64,000 nt of DNA, taken from NCBI GenBank assembly GCA_947166905.1, contig CAMVFZ010000009.1:1-64000 (forward strand), written 5' to 3'. Below, in pieces: positions 7,748 through 17,184 of this stretch; position 1 is the stretch's first letter, and the number at the start of each line of letters is the position of its first letter. The notes beneath the pieces were generated by a model that worked only from the letters and a program-made list of their open reading frames with translations, was not told where the DNA came from and did no database searches. This DNA is from an uncultured Prevotellaceae bacterium. Lineage in GTDB: Bacteria > Bacteroidota > Bacteroidia > Bacteroidales > UBA932. A program made the translations under genes and the position numbers.

Positions 7748-8845
7748 ATGGCAGACAACAATACACTACTTGAGAAAGTACTCAGTCTACAGGATAAGTA
7801 TCAGAAACTACAAGAGCAGCTGGCAGACCCCGAAGTCATGTCGGACATGAAAAAATACGTCCAACTCAACAAAGACTACAAAGAACTCCAGCCCATCATC
7901 AAAGCAGGCCTTGACTACAAAGCCATGCTAGAAGAAATGGCCACCGCAAAAGACATCCTCATGAACGAAAAGGATGAAGATCTGCGCGAAATGGCCCGCG
8001 AAGAAATCGCAGAAATAGAGCCCAAACTCCCCGAAATGGAGCAGAACATCAAACTCCTGCTCATCCCCGCAGACCCCGACGACGGCAAGAACGCCATCGT
8101 AGAGATTAGGGGCGGCGCCGGCGGCGACGAAGCCGCAATCTTTGCCGGCGACCTCTTCCGCATGTACAGCAAGTACGCTGAGCGCAAGGGCTGGAAACTG
8201 GAAGTAACCGACCAGGCCCCCGGAACCTCCGGCGGCTTCAAGCAGATAGTCTTCACACTGTCAAGCAATAACGACGGAGTATACGGCACAATGAAATATG
8301 AATCCGGCGTACACCGCGTACAGCGCGTACCCCAGACAGAAACCCAGGGCAGGCTGCAGACATCTGCAGCATCCGTCGCAGTATTCCCCGAAGCCGGCGA
8401 ATTCGATATCGAACTTAACATGAACGATATTCGCAAAGACCTGTTCTGTTCTTCAGGTCCCGGCGGACAGGGCGTAAACACCACTTACAGTGCAGTACGT
8501 CTTACCCACATCCCCTCAGGAATCGTAGTACAGTGCCAGGAAGAGCGCTCACAGCTCAAGAACCTTGACCGCGCAATGGCCGAGCTCCGTACCCGACTCT
8601 ACAACATGGAGCATCAGAAGTACCTTGACGGCATCGCAGCAAAACGCAAGACCATGGTATCCACCGGAGACCGCTCCGCAAAGATCCGCACATATAACTA
8701 TCCCCAGTCCCGCGTAACCGACCATCGCACAGGCTGGAGCATGTACAACCTTCCCGTCTTCATGGACGGTGACATCCAGGACTGCATCGACTCACTGGTC
8801 GTAGCAGAAAACGCAGAGCGCCTTAAAGAGGCAGGAGAAAATTAA
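7748..8845 (+). CDS. prfA: Peptide chain release factor 1
   Basis: RF1 reads UAA and UAG in the ribosomal A site and triggers peptide release. The 365-aa product has the coiled N-terminal domain, the GGAGGDEA segment (about 118-125), the codon-recognition region with RVPQTETQGRLQTS (the PxT-type motif, here PQT), and the catalytic SSGPGGQGVNT loop (about 236-246). The length fits RF1. It is the first of three closely spaced genes. Confidence 0.95.
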   Translation: MADNNTLLEKVLSLQDKYQKLQEQLADPEVMSDMKKYVQLNKDYKELQPIIKAGLDYKAMLEEMATAKDILMNEKDEDLREMAREEIAEIEPKLPEMEQNIKLLLIPADPDDGKNAIVEIRGGAGGDEAAIFAGDLFRMYSKYAERKGWKLEVTDQAPGTSGGFKQIVFTLSSNNDGVYGTMKYESGVHRVQRVPQTETQGRLQTSAASVAVFPEAGEFDIELNMNDIRKDLFCSSGPGGQGVNTTYSAVRLTHIPSGIVVQCQEERSQLKNLDRAMAELRTRLYNMEHQKYLDGIAAKRKTMVSTGDRSAKIRTYNYPQSRVTDHRTGWSMYNLPVFMDGDIQDCIDSLVVAENAERLKEAGEN

Positions 8846-8857
8846 TCGGACAGAACT

Positions 8858-9316
8858 ATGGCAAACAGAGATAATGAGGGCCTGAAAGCCCTGGGCCGCA
8901 AGGTCGTATACAACGACAACTACGCCCCCGAAGTCCTTGAATGCTTCGAAAACCTGCACAAAGGCAACGACTACTGGGTACGCTTCAACTGCCCCGAATT
9001 CACCACCCTCTGCCCGATTACCGGCCAGCCCGACTTCGGCGAAATCCGCATCGCCTACATCCCCGGTGACAAGATGGTAGAAAGCAAGAGCCTGAAGCTC
9101 TACCTCTACAGCTTCCGCAACCACGGAGACTTCCACGAAGACTGCGTTAACGTCATAATGAAGGACCTTATCAAGTTGCTGGATCCCAAGTACATAGAGG
9201 TAACCGGCTTCTTTTTACCCCGCGGCGGAATCTCTATCTACCCCTACGCCAACTACGGCCGCCCCGGCACCAAGTGGGAAGCCCTCGCCGCTAAGCGCCT
9301 GGAATCCCACGAATAA
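8858..9316 (+). CDS. queF: 7-cyano-7-deazaguanine (preQ0) reductase QueF
   Basis: QueF reduces the nitrile of preQ0 to preQ1 with NADPH, in queuosine biosynthesis. The 152-aa product is the short unimodular form. Cys52 in [11 protein letters not shown] is the expected thioimide-forming residue, Asp59 the proton donor, and [20 protein letters not shown] is the family's NADPH-binding signature. It starts 12 bases after prfA and its stop overlaps the next ATG by one base. Confidence 0.95.
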   Translation: MANRDNEGLKALGRKVVYNDNYAPEVLECFENLHKGNDYWVRFNCPEFTTLCPITGQPDFGEIRIAYIPGDKMVESKSLKLYLYSFRNHGDFHEDCVNVIMKDLIKLLDPKYIEVTGFFLPRGGISIYPYANYGRPGTKWEALAAKRLESHE

Positions 9317-10023
9317 TGGAACTAACTGCTGCTAAGATTAAGGAAATCAGGGCGTTGCGGGAAAAGAAATTCCGCGACGCAAGCGGACTGTTTACCGTAG
9401 AAGGAGAAAAAATGGTAGCAGAAGCCCTGGCCTCCGGCCTTGAAGTAGTAGAAGTCTACCGCAAAGAAGAAATAGGGGAGAAAGCAATGGAACGCATCAG
9501 CGCCCTAACCACCCCATCCCCCGTCCTAGCCGTAGTAAAAATCCCACACCCCGCAAAACCCTCCGCCCACGGTCTCTGCCTGGCCCTTGACGGCATCCGC
9601 GACCCCGGCAACATGGGCACAATACTACGCATGGCCGACTGGTTTGGAATAGACACCGTATACGCCTCGCCCGACAGCGTCGAAGCCTTCAACCCTAAGG
9701 TCATCCAAGCCTCCATGGGCACAATCTTCCGCAAACAACCCGTCACCGCCGATATCCCCGAACTCTGTAAAGAATTCAAAGCCAAAGGCTTGCAAGTATT
9801 CGGCACCTTCCTTGGCGGAGAAAACATCTACACCGCGGACCTCCCCGCCGAAGGCCTCATCGTCATGGGCAACGAAGCCCACGGCATAAGCCCCCAGGTA
9901 GAAGCCCATGTAAGCGTAAAAATCACAATACCATCATTTGCAAAAGGGCCCACAGCAGAATCGCTCAACGTAGCCGTAGCCACAGCCCTTGCAATCTCTG
10001 AATTCAAGCGCAGGACCCTCTAG
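9316..10023 (+). CDS. TrmH/SpoU-family RNA 2'-O-ribose methyltransferase
   Basis: The 235-aa product has an N-terminal RNA-binding part (LREKKFRDASGLFTVEGEKMVAEAL) and a SPOUT knot domain with motif 1 ALDGIRDPGNMGTILRMADW, motif 2 VMGNEAHGIS and motif 3 ESLNVAVATALAISEF. Members methylate the 2'-OH of a tRNA or rRNA ribose using SAM; the exact target cannot be read from sequence. The gene is coupled to queF by a TAATG overlap and its stop shares bases with the stop of the convergent LytTR gene. Confidence 0.9.
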   Translation: MELTAAKIKEIRALREKKFRDASGLFTVEGEKMVAEALASGLEVVEVYRKEEIGEKAMERISALTTPSPVLAVVKIPHPAKPSAHGLCLALDGIRDPGNMGTILRMADWFGIDTVYASPDSVEAFNPKVIQASMGTIFRKQPVTADIPELCKEFKAKGLQVFGTFLGGENIYTADLPAEGLIVMGNEAHGISPQVEAHVSVKITIPSFAKGPTAESLNVAVATALAISEFKRRTL

Positions 10024-10901
10024 GCCCCAAAATCCTTGACAGCATTAAGAATCTGAGCCTCGTAAGTCTTGGTAACAGGAAGCACGGGCAAGCCCTCCTC
10101 GTCCAACTCAAGCTCGTAGCCCTGAGCGCCCTGACGCAGCACCTTCACACGGCCGATATTAACAACAAACCGGCGGTTGCAACGTACCAGAAGCGTATCC
10201 TTGAAATTATCCTCCAGATTCTTAAGACGAGTACGAACCATGAACTTGGCAAGCCTGCCATCGGCGCCATGGTACCAAACGATGACGTAATTGTCGTCCG
10301 ACTCAAAGTAATAAATACTGCCAAGCACCGCAGAAAACTTAAGCGTACCGCTAAGATCGTAAAGATTGATCTTCTTCTCCCAAGGCAGGGGCGCAGCAGG
10401 CTCCGCCACAGCCTTTCTGGTCTTTACAATAGTCTTGTTCTTATCCAGCAAAGCAAAGTACATTCCCGCGATAATATTGGGCACGATAAGGGAAGTAATG
10501 GCGTAAACCATCGCCTTTCCAAGCAACTCCAGGAACGAAGTCTCCTCTATGTCTATGATGCCGATCTCGTCCCCCTGGATAGTGAAAGCCGAGTATAAAA
10601 GGCAGATAATCACCGACTCCGCCACAATCCACATCACAAAGCCAAAGTAAGTCATACGCATCCTGCGCGTAGCGTACATAACGCGCCTGCTGATAATGAT
10701 AATGAGCAGGGCGATGGCAAAGAAAACGGCTGTGAAGGCGAAGGCCCTGGAAGGCTTAAGCTCGAACCAGGCATTATCGGAAAATGGAATACTCAGAAGC
10801 ATAAGCACCAGGGAGAAAAGCGCCGTGAAAGTAACGGTACCAATCATCTGGAATTTGCCCCGGAAATAACCCGGCAATGTATGCTTGTCATTAGTCGCCA
10901 T
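10020..10901 (-). CDS. Membrane-anchored LytTR-domain regulator
   Basis: The 293-aa product has four predicted membrane helices in its first 150 residues and a LytTR DNA-binding domain in its last 110 (VLGSIYYFESDDNYVIVWY, RTRLKNLEDNF, LLVRCNRRFVVNIGRVK). By family knowledge LytTR domains bind direct-repeat DNA sites. Here the domain is tethered to a membrane part in place of a receiver, so a membrane or envelope signal may be sensed directly; that is inference. It ends convergent with the RNA methyltransferase gene, and no partner histidine kinase is nearby. Confidence 0.85.
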   Translation of the reverse strand: MATNDKHTLPGYFRGKFQMIGTVTFTALFSLVLMLLSIPFSDNAWFELKPSRAFAFTAVFFAIALLIIIISRRVMYATRRMRMTYFGFVMWIVAESVIICLLYSAFTIQGDEIGIIDIEETSFLELLGKAMVYAITSLIVPNIIAGMYFALLDKNKTIVKTRKAVAEPAAPLPWEKKINLYDLSGTLKFSAVLGSIYYFESDDNYVIVWYHGADGRLAKFMVRTRLKNLEDNFKDTLLVRCNRRFVVNIGRVKVLRQGAQGYELELDEEGLPVLPVTKTYEAQILNAVKDFGA

Positions 10902-11041
10902 ATCCGCACAAAAGTAGTAAAAAATCCATTAATTTCACCACATATATTGCAATTTCGCCACTAAATTACTGATTTATAGCTATAAGTGGTCACTTTTACC
11001 ACAAACTCCCGTAAACTGTTCCGATTTATAAAACAAAGGTT

Positions 11042-11049
11042 TATTTTTG
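11042..11049 (+). promoter_or_regulatory. Probable -7 box of fabH
   Basis: TATTTTTG fits TAnnTTTG and sits 44 bases before the fabH ATG at 11094. The -33 position carries TTC and not TTG. Its position supports the internal fabH start over longer upstream frames. Confidence 0.5.
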
Positions 11050-11093
11050 CATCCGATAAATTATGCCAAGACGGCAGAAAACCTTTAAATAGC

Positions 11094-12041
11094 ATGAAAA
11101 TTTTAGGAACAGGAAGCGTACTTCCCAAGAAAATTGTCACCAACGATGACCTTTCAAAGTTTCTGGATACCAGCGACGAGTGGATCACCACACGAACCGG
11201 TATAAAGAAGCGTCACGTCATCTCCGACGAGAAGTTGGAAGACATGGCCGCAGAAGCTGCTTTGAAAGCCCTTGAAATGGCCGGCAAGAAGCCGGAGGAC
11301 ATGGACCTCTTCATTTGCTCCAACGTAGTCAACGAGTATGTAACTCCCTCACTGGCCTGTGTAGTGTCAGAGAAAATTGGAGTTAAATGCGGTTGCTACG
11401 ACATAAACTGCGCATGCCCCGGTTTCCTGTTTGCCCTTGACATGGCAGACAGCTACTACAAGGCAGGCAAAGCCAAAAACATACTTATCGTCTGCGCCGA
11501 CGAACCCTCCCGCATGTGCGACTGGACCGACCGTTCCACCTGCGTACTCTTCGGAGACGGCGCCGGTGCCGTAGTACTGGGCGAAGGCGACAACGTACTC
11601 GCAACAAAAATCAACTCCCAGCCCAACGTGGACAAACTCTGGGAAACCCGCATACTTGAAAGCACTCCCTACATCAACAAGATGGAGCTCAACATGCCTC
11701 TGCAGATGAAGGGCAAAGACGTATTCAAGTTTGCCGTAAGCGCCTCTACAACAGAGGTCGTAGCCCTTCTGGACAGCATCGGCATGAAGAAGGAAGACGT
11801 GGGCTATTATATTGTACACCAGGCAAATATGCGCATCATCGATGCCATCAAGAACTTCCTCGGAGAGCCTGAAGAGAAGTTCCCTACCAATATTGCAGAC
11901 CACGGCAATTCATCATCGGCATCCTGCCTCATCCTCCTGGACGAGTGCAATCGCAGAGGACTCTTCAAGAAGGACGACATCCTTGTGTTCAGCGCCTTCG
12001 GAGCAGGCCTTCTGTCAGCCGCCGCCATCGTCAGATGGTAA
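11094..12041 (+). CDS. fabH: Beta-ketoacyl-ACP synthase III
   Basis: FabH condenses acetyl-CoA (or another primer) with malonyl-ACP to start fatty acid synthesis. I choose the ATG at 11094 (MKILGTGSVLPKK, 315 aa) because homology begins there; the frame is open for 36 codons upstream, but those residues are not FabH-like and overlap the promoter. The catalytic Cys is in INCACPGF, His in HQANMRI, and Asn in DHGNSSSAS. It opens a fabH-fabF-fabZ set, separated from fabF by a gap with its own promoter box. Confidence 0.93.
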   Translation: MKILGTGSVLPKKIVTNDDLSKFLDTSDEWITTRTGIKKRHVISDEKLEDMAAEAALKALEMAGKKPEDMDLFICSNVVNEYVTPSLACVVSEKIGVKCGCYDINCACPGFLFALDMADSYYKAGKAKNILIVCADEPSRMCDWTDRSTCVLFGDGAGAVVLGEGDNVLATKINSQPNVDKLWETRILESTPYINKMELNMPLQMKGKDVFKFAVSASTTEVVALLDSIGMKKEDVGYYIVHQANMRIIDAIKNFLGEPEEKFPTNIADHGNSSSASCLILLDECNRRGLFKKDDILVFSAFGAGLLSAAAIVRW

Positions 12042-12042
12042 A

Positions 12043-12079
12043 ATGGTAATTTTGGCAACTTTAGAGGCACCATTACCAT
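12043..12079. repeat. Inverted repeat between fabH and fabF
   Basis: ATGGTAAT (12043-12050) and ATTACCAT (12072-12079) form perfect 8-bp arms around a 21-base loop, just after the fabH stop and 22 bases before the fabF -7 box. It could be a weak terminator or a regulator site. No T-tract follows. Confidence 0.4.
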
Positions 12080-12101
12080 AGGTAATTTGAAAAAAAAGTG
12101 T

Positions 12102-12109
12102 TACATTTG
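12102..12109 (+). promoter_or_regulatory. Probable -7 box of fabF
   Basis: TACATTTG fits TAnnTTTG, 28 bases before the fabF ATG. A TTTG at 12086-12089 is too close (12 bases) to act as a normal -33 element. Confidence 0.5.
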
Positions 12110-12137
12110 CAGTCCAAACGAAAATTAATATACAGTA

Positions 12138-13403
12138 ATGAATAACGAAAAACGAGTAGTCATCACCGGTATGGGCGTCATCTCCTCCGTAGGAAATGAC
12201 ATCCAGACTTACTGGAAGAACCTTAAAGACGGTGTTTGCGGCATTGAGGTAATTGACAATTTCCCCACGGACGACCTGCCCGTAAAGATTGCCGGCAAAA
12301 TCAAGGACTTTAATCCCGAGGCTTACGGAATGGACAAACCCTTCGTCCGCAAGCAGGATAGATTTACCCAGTACGGTGTTGCAGCCGCATATCAGGCAAT
12401 GCAGGATTCTGGTCTTGTATCAGAGGGCGAGGGTGCCAATATCGATCCCTTCCGCCTTGGTGTTTACGTAGGTTCCGGAATCGGTGGCTTCGAGGTTCAG
12501 TACCGCGAGACCGCAAAGATGATTGAAGACCCTTCAGGTCAGTGGATATCTCCGCTCTTCATTCCTACGATGATTTCCAACATCGCTGCCGGCCACATCG
12601 CAATCAAGAACCACGCTCAGGGCCCCTGCCTTGACATCGTAACCGCTTGCGCAACCTCTTCCCATTGTCTTGGTGAGGCCTTCCGCGCCATTAAGCATGG
12701 TTATGCCGATGCCATCATCGCCGGTGGCTGCGAGAACGCAACCATTCCGCTTGGTATCGTAGGCTTTGCAAACGCAAAGGCCCTTACAAGGGTAGAAGAT
12801 CCTAAATACGCATCCCTGCCTTTCAACAAGAACCGTCAGGGCTTCGTAATGGGCGACGGCGCTGGTATCCTCATTCTTGAGGAACTTGAGCACGCAAAGG
12901 CCCGTGGCGCCAAGATCTACGGAGAGATGGTAGGTTACGGCAACACCTGCGACGCATATCACGCAACCGCACCGCGTCCGGACGGCGTGACCCAGGCCAA
13001 GTGTATTTCCCTTGCCCTGGAAGAGGCTGGCTTCGACAAAGAGAAAGATAACCTTTACATCAACGCTCACGGTACAGGTACCCACCTGAACGACGTAGCA
13101 GAGACTATCGCATACAAGGCCGCCCTTGGTGACTTTGCATACAAGGCACACATCAGCTCTATCAAGTCAATGACAGGCCATATGTTCGGCGCAGCCGGTG
13201 CAGCAGAGGCCATCGCAACAGTCCTGGCACTTAAGGAAGGAATCATTCCTCCTACCATCAACCTGGATTGCCCGGATCCTGAATGCGACCTTGACTACAC
13301 ACCTAACGTGGCCCTCAAGAGCGACATCACCCTTGGTATTTCAGATTCACTCGGCTTCGGCGGTCACAATGCCTGCGTAGCCTTCCGTCAGTATAAAGAC
13401 TAA
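12138..13403 (+). CDS. fabF: Beta-ketoacyl-ACP synthase II
   Basis: FabF elongates acyl-ACP chains with malonyl-ACP. The 421-aa product shows the full thiolase-fold set: catalytic Cys in VTACATSSHCLGEAF (about 170), His in NAHGTGTHLND (about 310), and His in KSMTGHMFGAAGA (about 347). Length is normal. Tight spacing to fabZ (15 bases) indicates one transcript for elongation and dehydration steps. Confidence 0.95.
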   Translation: MNNEKRVVITGMGVISSVGNDIQTYWKNLKDGVCGIEVIDNFPTDDLPVKIAGKIKDFNPEAYGMDKPFVRKQDRFTQYGVAAAYQAMQDSGLVSEGEGANIDPFRLGVYVGSGIGGFEVQYRETAKMIEDPSGQWISPLFIPTMISNIAAGHIAIKNHAQGPCLDIVTACATSSHCLGEAFRAIKHGYADAIIAGGCENATIPLGIVGFANAKALTRVEDPKYASLPFNKNRQGFVMGDGAGILILEELEHAKARGAKIYGEMVGYGNTCDAYHATAPRPDGVTQAKCISLALEEAGFDKEKDNLYINAHGTGTHLNDVAETIAYKAALGDFAYKAHISSIKSMTGHMFGAAGAAEAIATVLALKEGIIPPTINLDCPDPECDLDYTPNVALKSDITLGISDSLGFGGHNACVAFRQYKD

Positions 13404-13418
13404 ACCCAATAACGTACT

Positions 13419-13850
13419 ATGACCGAACTTAATAAAGAAGACATCAAAGGTTTTCTCCCGCACAGGGAACCAATGCTCCTTATAGAGAAATCCTATATCG
13501 ACGAAGAGGGCAACGCCCACTCTGAGTACAAGATCAAAGAGGACGAGTTCTTCACACGCGGCCACTTCCCCGGCAACCCCGTAGTTCCCGGTGTAATCCA
13601 GTGTGAGATCATGGCCCAGAGCTGCGCAGTACTTGTAAAGGACGAAATCCCCGGACATATTACTCTTTATGCCGGCCTTAACAACGTGAAATTCAAGAAC
13701 GTAGTTAAGCCCGGAGACGTTTGCAAGGTCACCAGCAAGATGAACGAGCGCCGCGGTCAGCTTTTCTTCTGCAGCGCCAAACTGGAAGTTGACGGCAAGC
13801 TTTGCTGCAAGGGAGACCTTACTTTTGCTCTTGTTCCGATAGAGAAGTAA
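13419..13850 (+). CDS. fabZ: 3-hydroxyacyl-ACP dehydratase, FabZ family
   Basis: The enzyme removes water from 3-hydroxyacyl-ACP to give the trans-2-enoyl form. The 143-aa hot-dog protein carries FLPHREPMLLIEK, then the catalytic helix region FTRGHFPGNPVVPGVIQCEIMAQ with the expected His and Glu. It follows fabF directly. A second fabZ, fused to lpxC in many Bacteroidota, would lie elsewhere; this copy appears dedicated to the fab cluster. Confidence 0.92.
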   Translation: MTELNKEDIKGFLPHREPMLLIEKSYIDEEGNAHSEYKIKEDEFFTRGHFPGNPVVPGVIQCEIMAQSCAVLVKDEIPGHITLYAGLNNVKFKNVVKPGDVCKVTSKMNERRGQLFFCSAKLEVDGKLCCKGDLTFALVPIEK

Positions 13851-13870
13851 TAGAGCAGGAGGTCGCGGCA

Positions 13871-14914
13871 GTGGCAAGGAATCCTGCATATGTAGATACT
13901 GCTGCCCTGTGCGATAAGATAATCAGGGAAGCCGGGGCTGGAGTGTTCAGCCCCGTCTACCTTTTAATGGGGGAGGAACCCTATTATCCGGATAAGGCCT
14001 GCGAAGCCATCATCAATGCCGCCCTGGCCCCGGAAGAAAGGGACTTCAACCAGACAATATTCTACGGACTTGATACAGACGCCGGTACGGTTGCCTCGGA
14101 AGCCAGATGCTATCCGATGATGGCCGAGCGGCGTTTGGTGGTTTTAAAGGAAGCCCAGAGCATGAAAAGCCTGGAAGACCTGGCCACTTACTGTGAAGAT
14201 CCACTCGACTCCACAGTCCTTGTAATTCTGATGCGCGGGGCTAAGGCCGACAAACGCAAGGCCCTGTACAAGACCGTCTCCAAGGTGGGTACGGTGTTGG
14301 AATCGCAGCCCCTCCGGGACTACGAGATGGGCCGATGGATTAGCGATTACTACGCCTCCCGTGGCCTGGAAATAGACCCTGAGGCAGCCGCGCTGCTGGG
14401 AGAATCGGCCGGTACGGATCTGGGGAAAATCGCTCTGGAGACGGACAAAATGCTGAAAAACCTTCCTCAGGGTGCAAAAAAAGTTACCGCAGAAGACATA
14501 GAAAACAACATCGGCATTTCCAGGCAGTTCAATATATTTGAGCTTACAAAAGCTCTGTCTGCAAGAGATGCCCAAAGGGCCCTGTACATAGCTGCAAGGC
14601 TTGGCTCCGAGGCCAAGTTTGCACTGCCGATGGCTACCGCAGCCATCTTCGGGCACTTCTACAGGCTGCTCACCCTGACGGCAAGGCTGGCCAAAGGCCC
14701 GGTGTCGCCGCAGGAAAAGGCCGCCATACTTGGCGTAAACCCTTATTTTCTAAGGGAATACGACCAGGCTCTGGCCAACTACCCGATGCCCCGCCTAATG
14801 CGCGTACTTGCCGCAATAGAGGAATACGACTACAAGGGCAAGGGTGGCGCCGGACAAGATACTGAAGACAAAGAACTGCTTCTTGAACTTACGTCTAAAA
14901 TCTTAGCAGTATGA
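13871..14914 (+). CDS. holA: DNA polymerase III delta subunit
   Basis: HolA opens the sliding clamp as part of the clamp loader. I place the start at the GTG at 13871 because a strong AGGAGG lies 8 bases upstream (13857-13862), unusual in this phylum; a longer frame reaches back into fabZ from a TTG. The 347-aa product has VYLLMGEEPYYPDKACEAI (N-terminal AAA-like domain), a central ISRQFNIFELTKALSARDAQRAL segment typical of delta, and a C-terminal collar helix bundle. It overlaps the next ATG by four bases. Confidence 0.9.
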   Translation: MARNPAYVDTAALCDKIIREAGAGVFSPVYLLMGEEPYYPDKACEAIINAALAPEERDFNQTIFYGLDTDAGTVASEARCYPMMAERRLVVLKEAQSMKSLEDLATYCEDPLDSTVLVILMRGAKADKRKALYKTVSKVGTVLESQPLRDYEMGRWISDYYASRGLEIDPEAAALLGESAGTDLGKIALETDKMLKNLPQGAKKVTAEDIENNIGISRQFNIFELTKALSARDAQRALYIAARLGSEAKFALPMATAAIFGHFYRLLTLTARLAKGPVSPQEKAAILGVNPYFLREYDQALANYPMPRLMRVLAAIEEYDYKGKGGAGQDTEDKELLLELTSKILAV

Positions 14915-15819
14915 TTATAAAAACTATTGACATCTGTAAGAACTTCGGAGAAAAAGTGGCTCTGGATCACCTGAGCCTTGATATTCCGGAGGGACAGATC
15001 TTTGGCTTGCTGGGCCCTAACGGCGCCGGTAAGACCACACTTATCAGAATTATCAACAGAATAACCATTCCCAATTCCGGTCAGGTCCTCTTCAAAGACA
15101 AGCCCATTACCCAGGAAGACGTAATGTGCATCGGCTACCTTCCGGAAGAGCGCGGCCTTTACCGCAAGATGAAGGTAGGGGAGCAGGCCCTGTACCTGGC
15201 CCGCCTCAAGGGAATGAGCCGCACAGACGCTATGACAGCCCTCAAGGACTGGTTCGTACGTTTTGGTATCGAATCCTGGTGGAACAAGAAGGTAGAAGAA
15301 CTTTCAAAGGGTATGGCCCAGAAGGTTCAGTTCATTACCACCGTTGTCCACAAACCTTCACTGATGATTTTGGACGAGCCCTTCAGCGGCTTCGATCCCG
15401 TTAACGCAGAGGTTATCCGTCAGGAAATACTCCGTCTTAAAGAAGAAGGTGCAACCATAATCCTCTCTACCCACAACATGGAATCAGTAGAGGAACTTTG
15501 CGACAGCATAGCCCTGGTCAACCATTCCAAACTGGTTGTAACCGGTCCGACCGACCATATCCGTCGCTCTTACGGAGACAGCCGCGTAGAGTTGATTTAC
15601 ACTGCCGATGCCCCCTTGCAGAGCGCTCCAGGCGTGTTTGACGTAGATTCAGACACTGTCCAGGACGGTGTTCACACCGCCATGCTCCGCCTTGGCGCCG
15701 GTACCAACGAGGCCCTTGCCGCCATTCTTGGCGCGGGCATTACCGTACGCTCGTTCAGGGAACTCATCCCCAGAATGAACGATATTTTCATCAGACTTGT
15801 AACAGGGGAGGGCAAATAA
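14911..15819 (+). CDS. ABC transporter ATP-binding protein, ABC-2 exporter type
   Basis: The 302-aa product has Walker A GPNGAGKTT (about 35-43), the signature LSKGMAQKVQF, Walker B LMILDEPFSGFDP and the H-loop STHNM. A C-terminal domain of about 90 residues follows the nucleotide-binding domain, as in NatA/YhaQ-like exporters. Its ATG overlaps the holA stop and the permease follows with no gap, so the two form one transporter. The substrate is unknown; NatAB-like sodium or drug export is only an analogy. Confidence 0.9.
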   Translation: MIIKTIDICKNFGEKVALDHLSLDIPEGQIFGLLGPNGAGKTTLIRIINRITIPNSGQVLFKDKPITQEDVMCIGYLPEERGLYRKMKVGEQALYLARLKGMSRTDAMTALKDWFVRFGIESWWNKKVEELSKGMAQKVQFITTVVHKPSLMILDEPFSGFDPVNAEVIRQEILRLKEEGATIILSTHNMESVEELCDSIALVNHSKLVVTGPTDHIRRSYGDSRVELIYTADAPLQSAPGVFDVDSDTVQDGVHTAMLRLGAGTNEALAAILGAGITVRSFRELIPRMNDIFIRLVTGEGK

Positions 15820-17154
15820 ATGAACTTCAAGATCATAAACGCCGTAATTTCACGGGAATATACAACCAAGGTCAGGAAGAAATCCTTCCTTATCACCTCT
15901 CTTATAGTGCCGATCATCATTGGCGTCGCCTTCTTCATTATGATACAGTTGGCAACCAATATCGGCTCACGTGCCCAGAAGGTGGCCGTTATCGACCATA
16001 CCGACGGCATAGTAATGCCTTTCCTCAAGGACAACAAGGCCAATACATATACCGATTGTTCCACGGAGACTGAAGAGGAACTAAAGGCCCAGATGGAAGC
16101 CAGGAGCATCGATGTAATACTGGTAGTATCGGAACTGGACAGCCTTAACAGCGTAAGCCTGCAGGCCTATTCCCGCAAGCCTCTTAACGTAGAGTTCTCC
16201 GGAATGGTGAACCGCCAGGTAAACGAGGCCATCGAGGCATACAGGATTAGCACTTACAAGGATATTGAGAACCTTCGCCAGATTATAGACAGCGTACGCA
16301 GCGACGTCTCTATGACAGAGTTCCTGCTGGATGAGTCTGGTAATGAAAGTATTTCTGAATCAGGTGTTTACATGGGCGTATCCATGGTTATGGGTATCTT
16401 TATCTTCATGTTTATCACCATGTTCGGAGCCATGGTAATGTCCAGCGTAATCGAGGAAAAGAGCAGCCGCGTAGTTGAGGTCCTCATCTCTTCTGCAAAG
16501 GCTACCGAGCTTATGTTCGGAAAGATTATTGGCGTAGCACTTGTGGCCCTTACACAGTTTGTGCTGTGGATACTCCTCACCATCGGCGTGCTTACCGTAC
16601 TTGGATATCTTACCGGCGGCTTTGGCGGCGGAGATGCTTCTGCCATGATGGAAATGGCCGGTGCAGGTGACCTCCAGGGCCTTGCAGCCAAGGGTGGTGA
16701 CTCCGCTGTAATCTTCTCTACCCTTGTGAAGATTCCTTGGGGCACCATGATACTCTCCTTCATAGTTTACTTCATCCTTGGCTACCTGCTGTACTCCAGC
16801 ATGTTCGCAGCCATCGGTTCCGCAGTAGAGAACGAAGGCGACGCCCAGCAGCTCCAGCTGCCCCTTACCATTCCCCTTATGATTGGATACATGATTGTGT
16901 TCTTTGCCTTCAGGAACCCGGACAGCAGTACTGTAGTCATCGGCTCACTCATTCCTTTCACTTCTCCTATCGTAATGCTTGCCCGTATCCCTTACGGAGT
17001 GCCTGCAATAGAGCTTATCGCTTCTATACTGATACTCCTTGTCACCTTCATAGTGATGGCATGGGCATCGGCAAAAATCTACAGGGTAGGTATATTGATG
17101 TATGGCAAAAAGTCATCCTTCAAAGACCTGTGGAAGTGGCTCAGGCAGAGTTAA
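15820..17154 (+). CDS. ABC-2 type permease (NatB-like)
   Basis: The 444-aa protein has a first membrane helix (about 25-45), a large external loop of about 140 residues, then five or six helices from residue 185 on, with the conserved VIEEKSSRVVEVLISS motif after the second helix, as in ABC-2 permeases of the NatB/YhaP type. A Gly/Ala/Met-rich stretch (about 265-300) lies in an outer loop. It works with the preceding ATPase. Confidence 0.88.
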   Translation: MNFKIINAVISREYTTKVRKKSFLITSLIVPIIIGVAFFIMIQLATNIGSRAQKVAVIDHTDGIVMPFLKDNKANTYTDCSTETEEELKAQMEARSIDVILVVSELDSLNSVSLQAYSRKPLNVEFSGMVNRQVNEAIEAYRISTYKDIENLRQIIDSVRSDVSMTEFLLDESGNESISESGVYMGVSMVMGIFIFMFITMFGAMVMSSVIEEKSSRVVEVLISSAKATELMFGKIIGVALVALTQFVLWILLTIGVLTVLGYLTGGFGGGDASAMMEMAGAGDLQGLAAKGGDSAVIFSTLVKIPWGTMILSFIVYFILGYLLYSSMFAAIGSAVENEGDAQQLQLPLTIPLMIGYMIVFFAFRNPDSSTVVIGSLIPFTSPIVMLARIPYGVPAIELIASILILLVTFIVMAWASAKIYRVGILMYGKKSSFKDLWKWLRQS

Positions 17155-17184
17155 AATCTGCATAAATACTTAAAATACCAATAT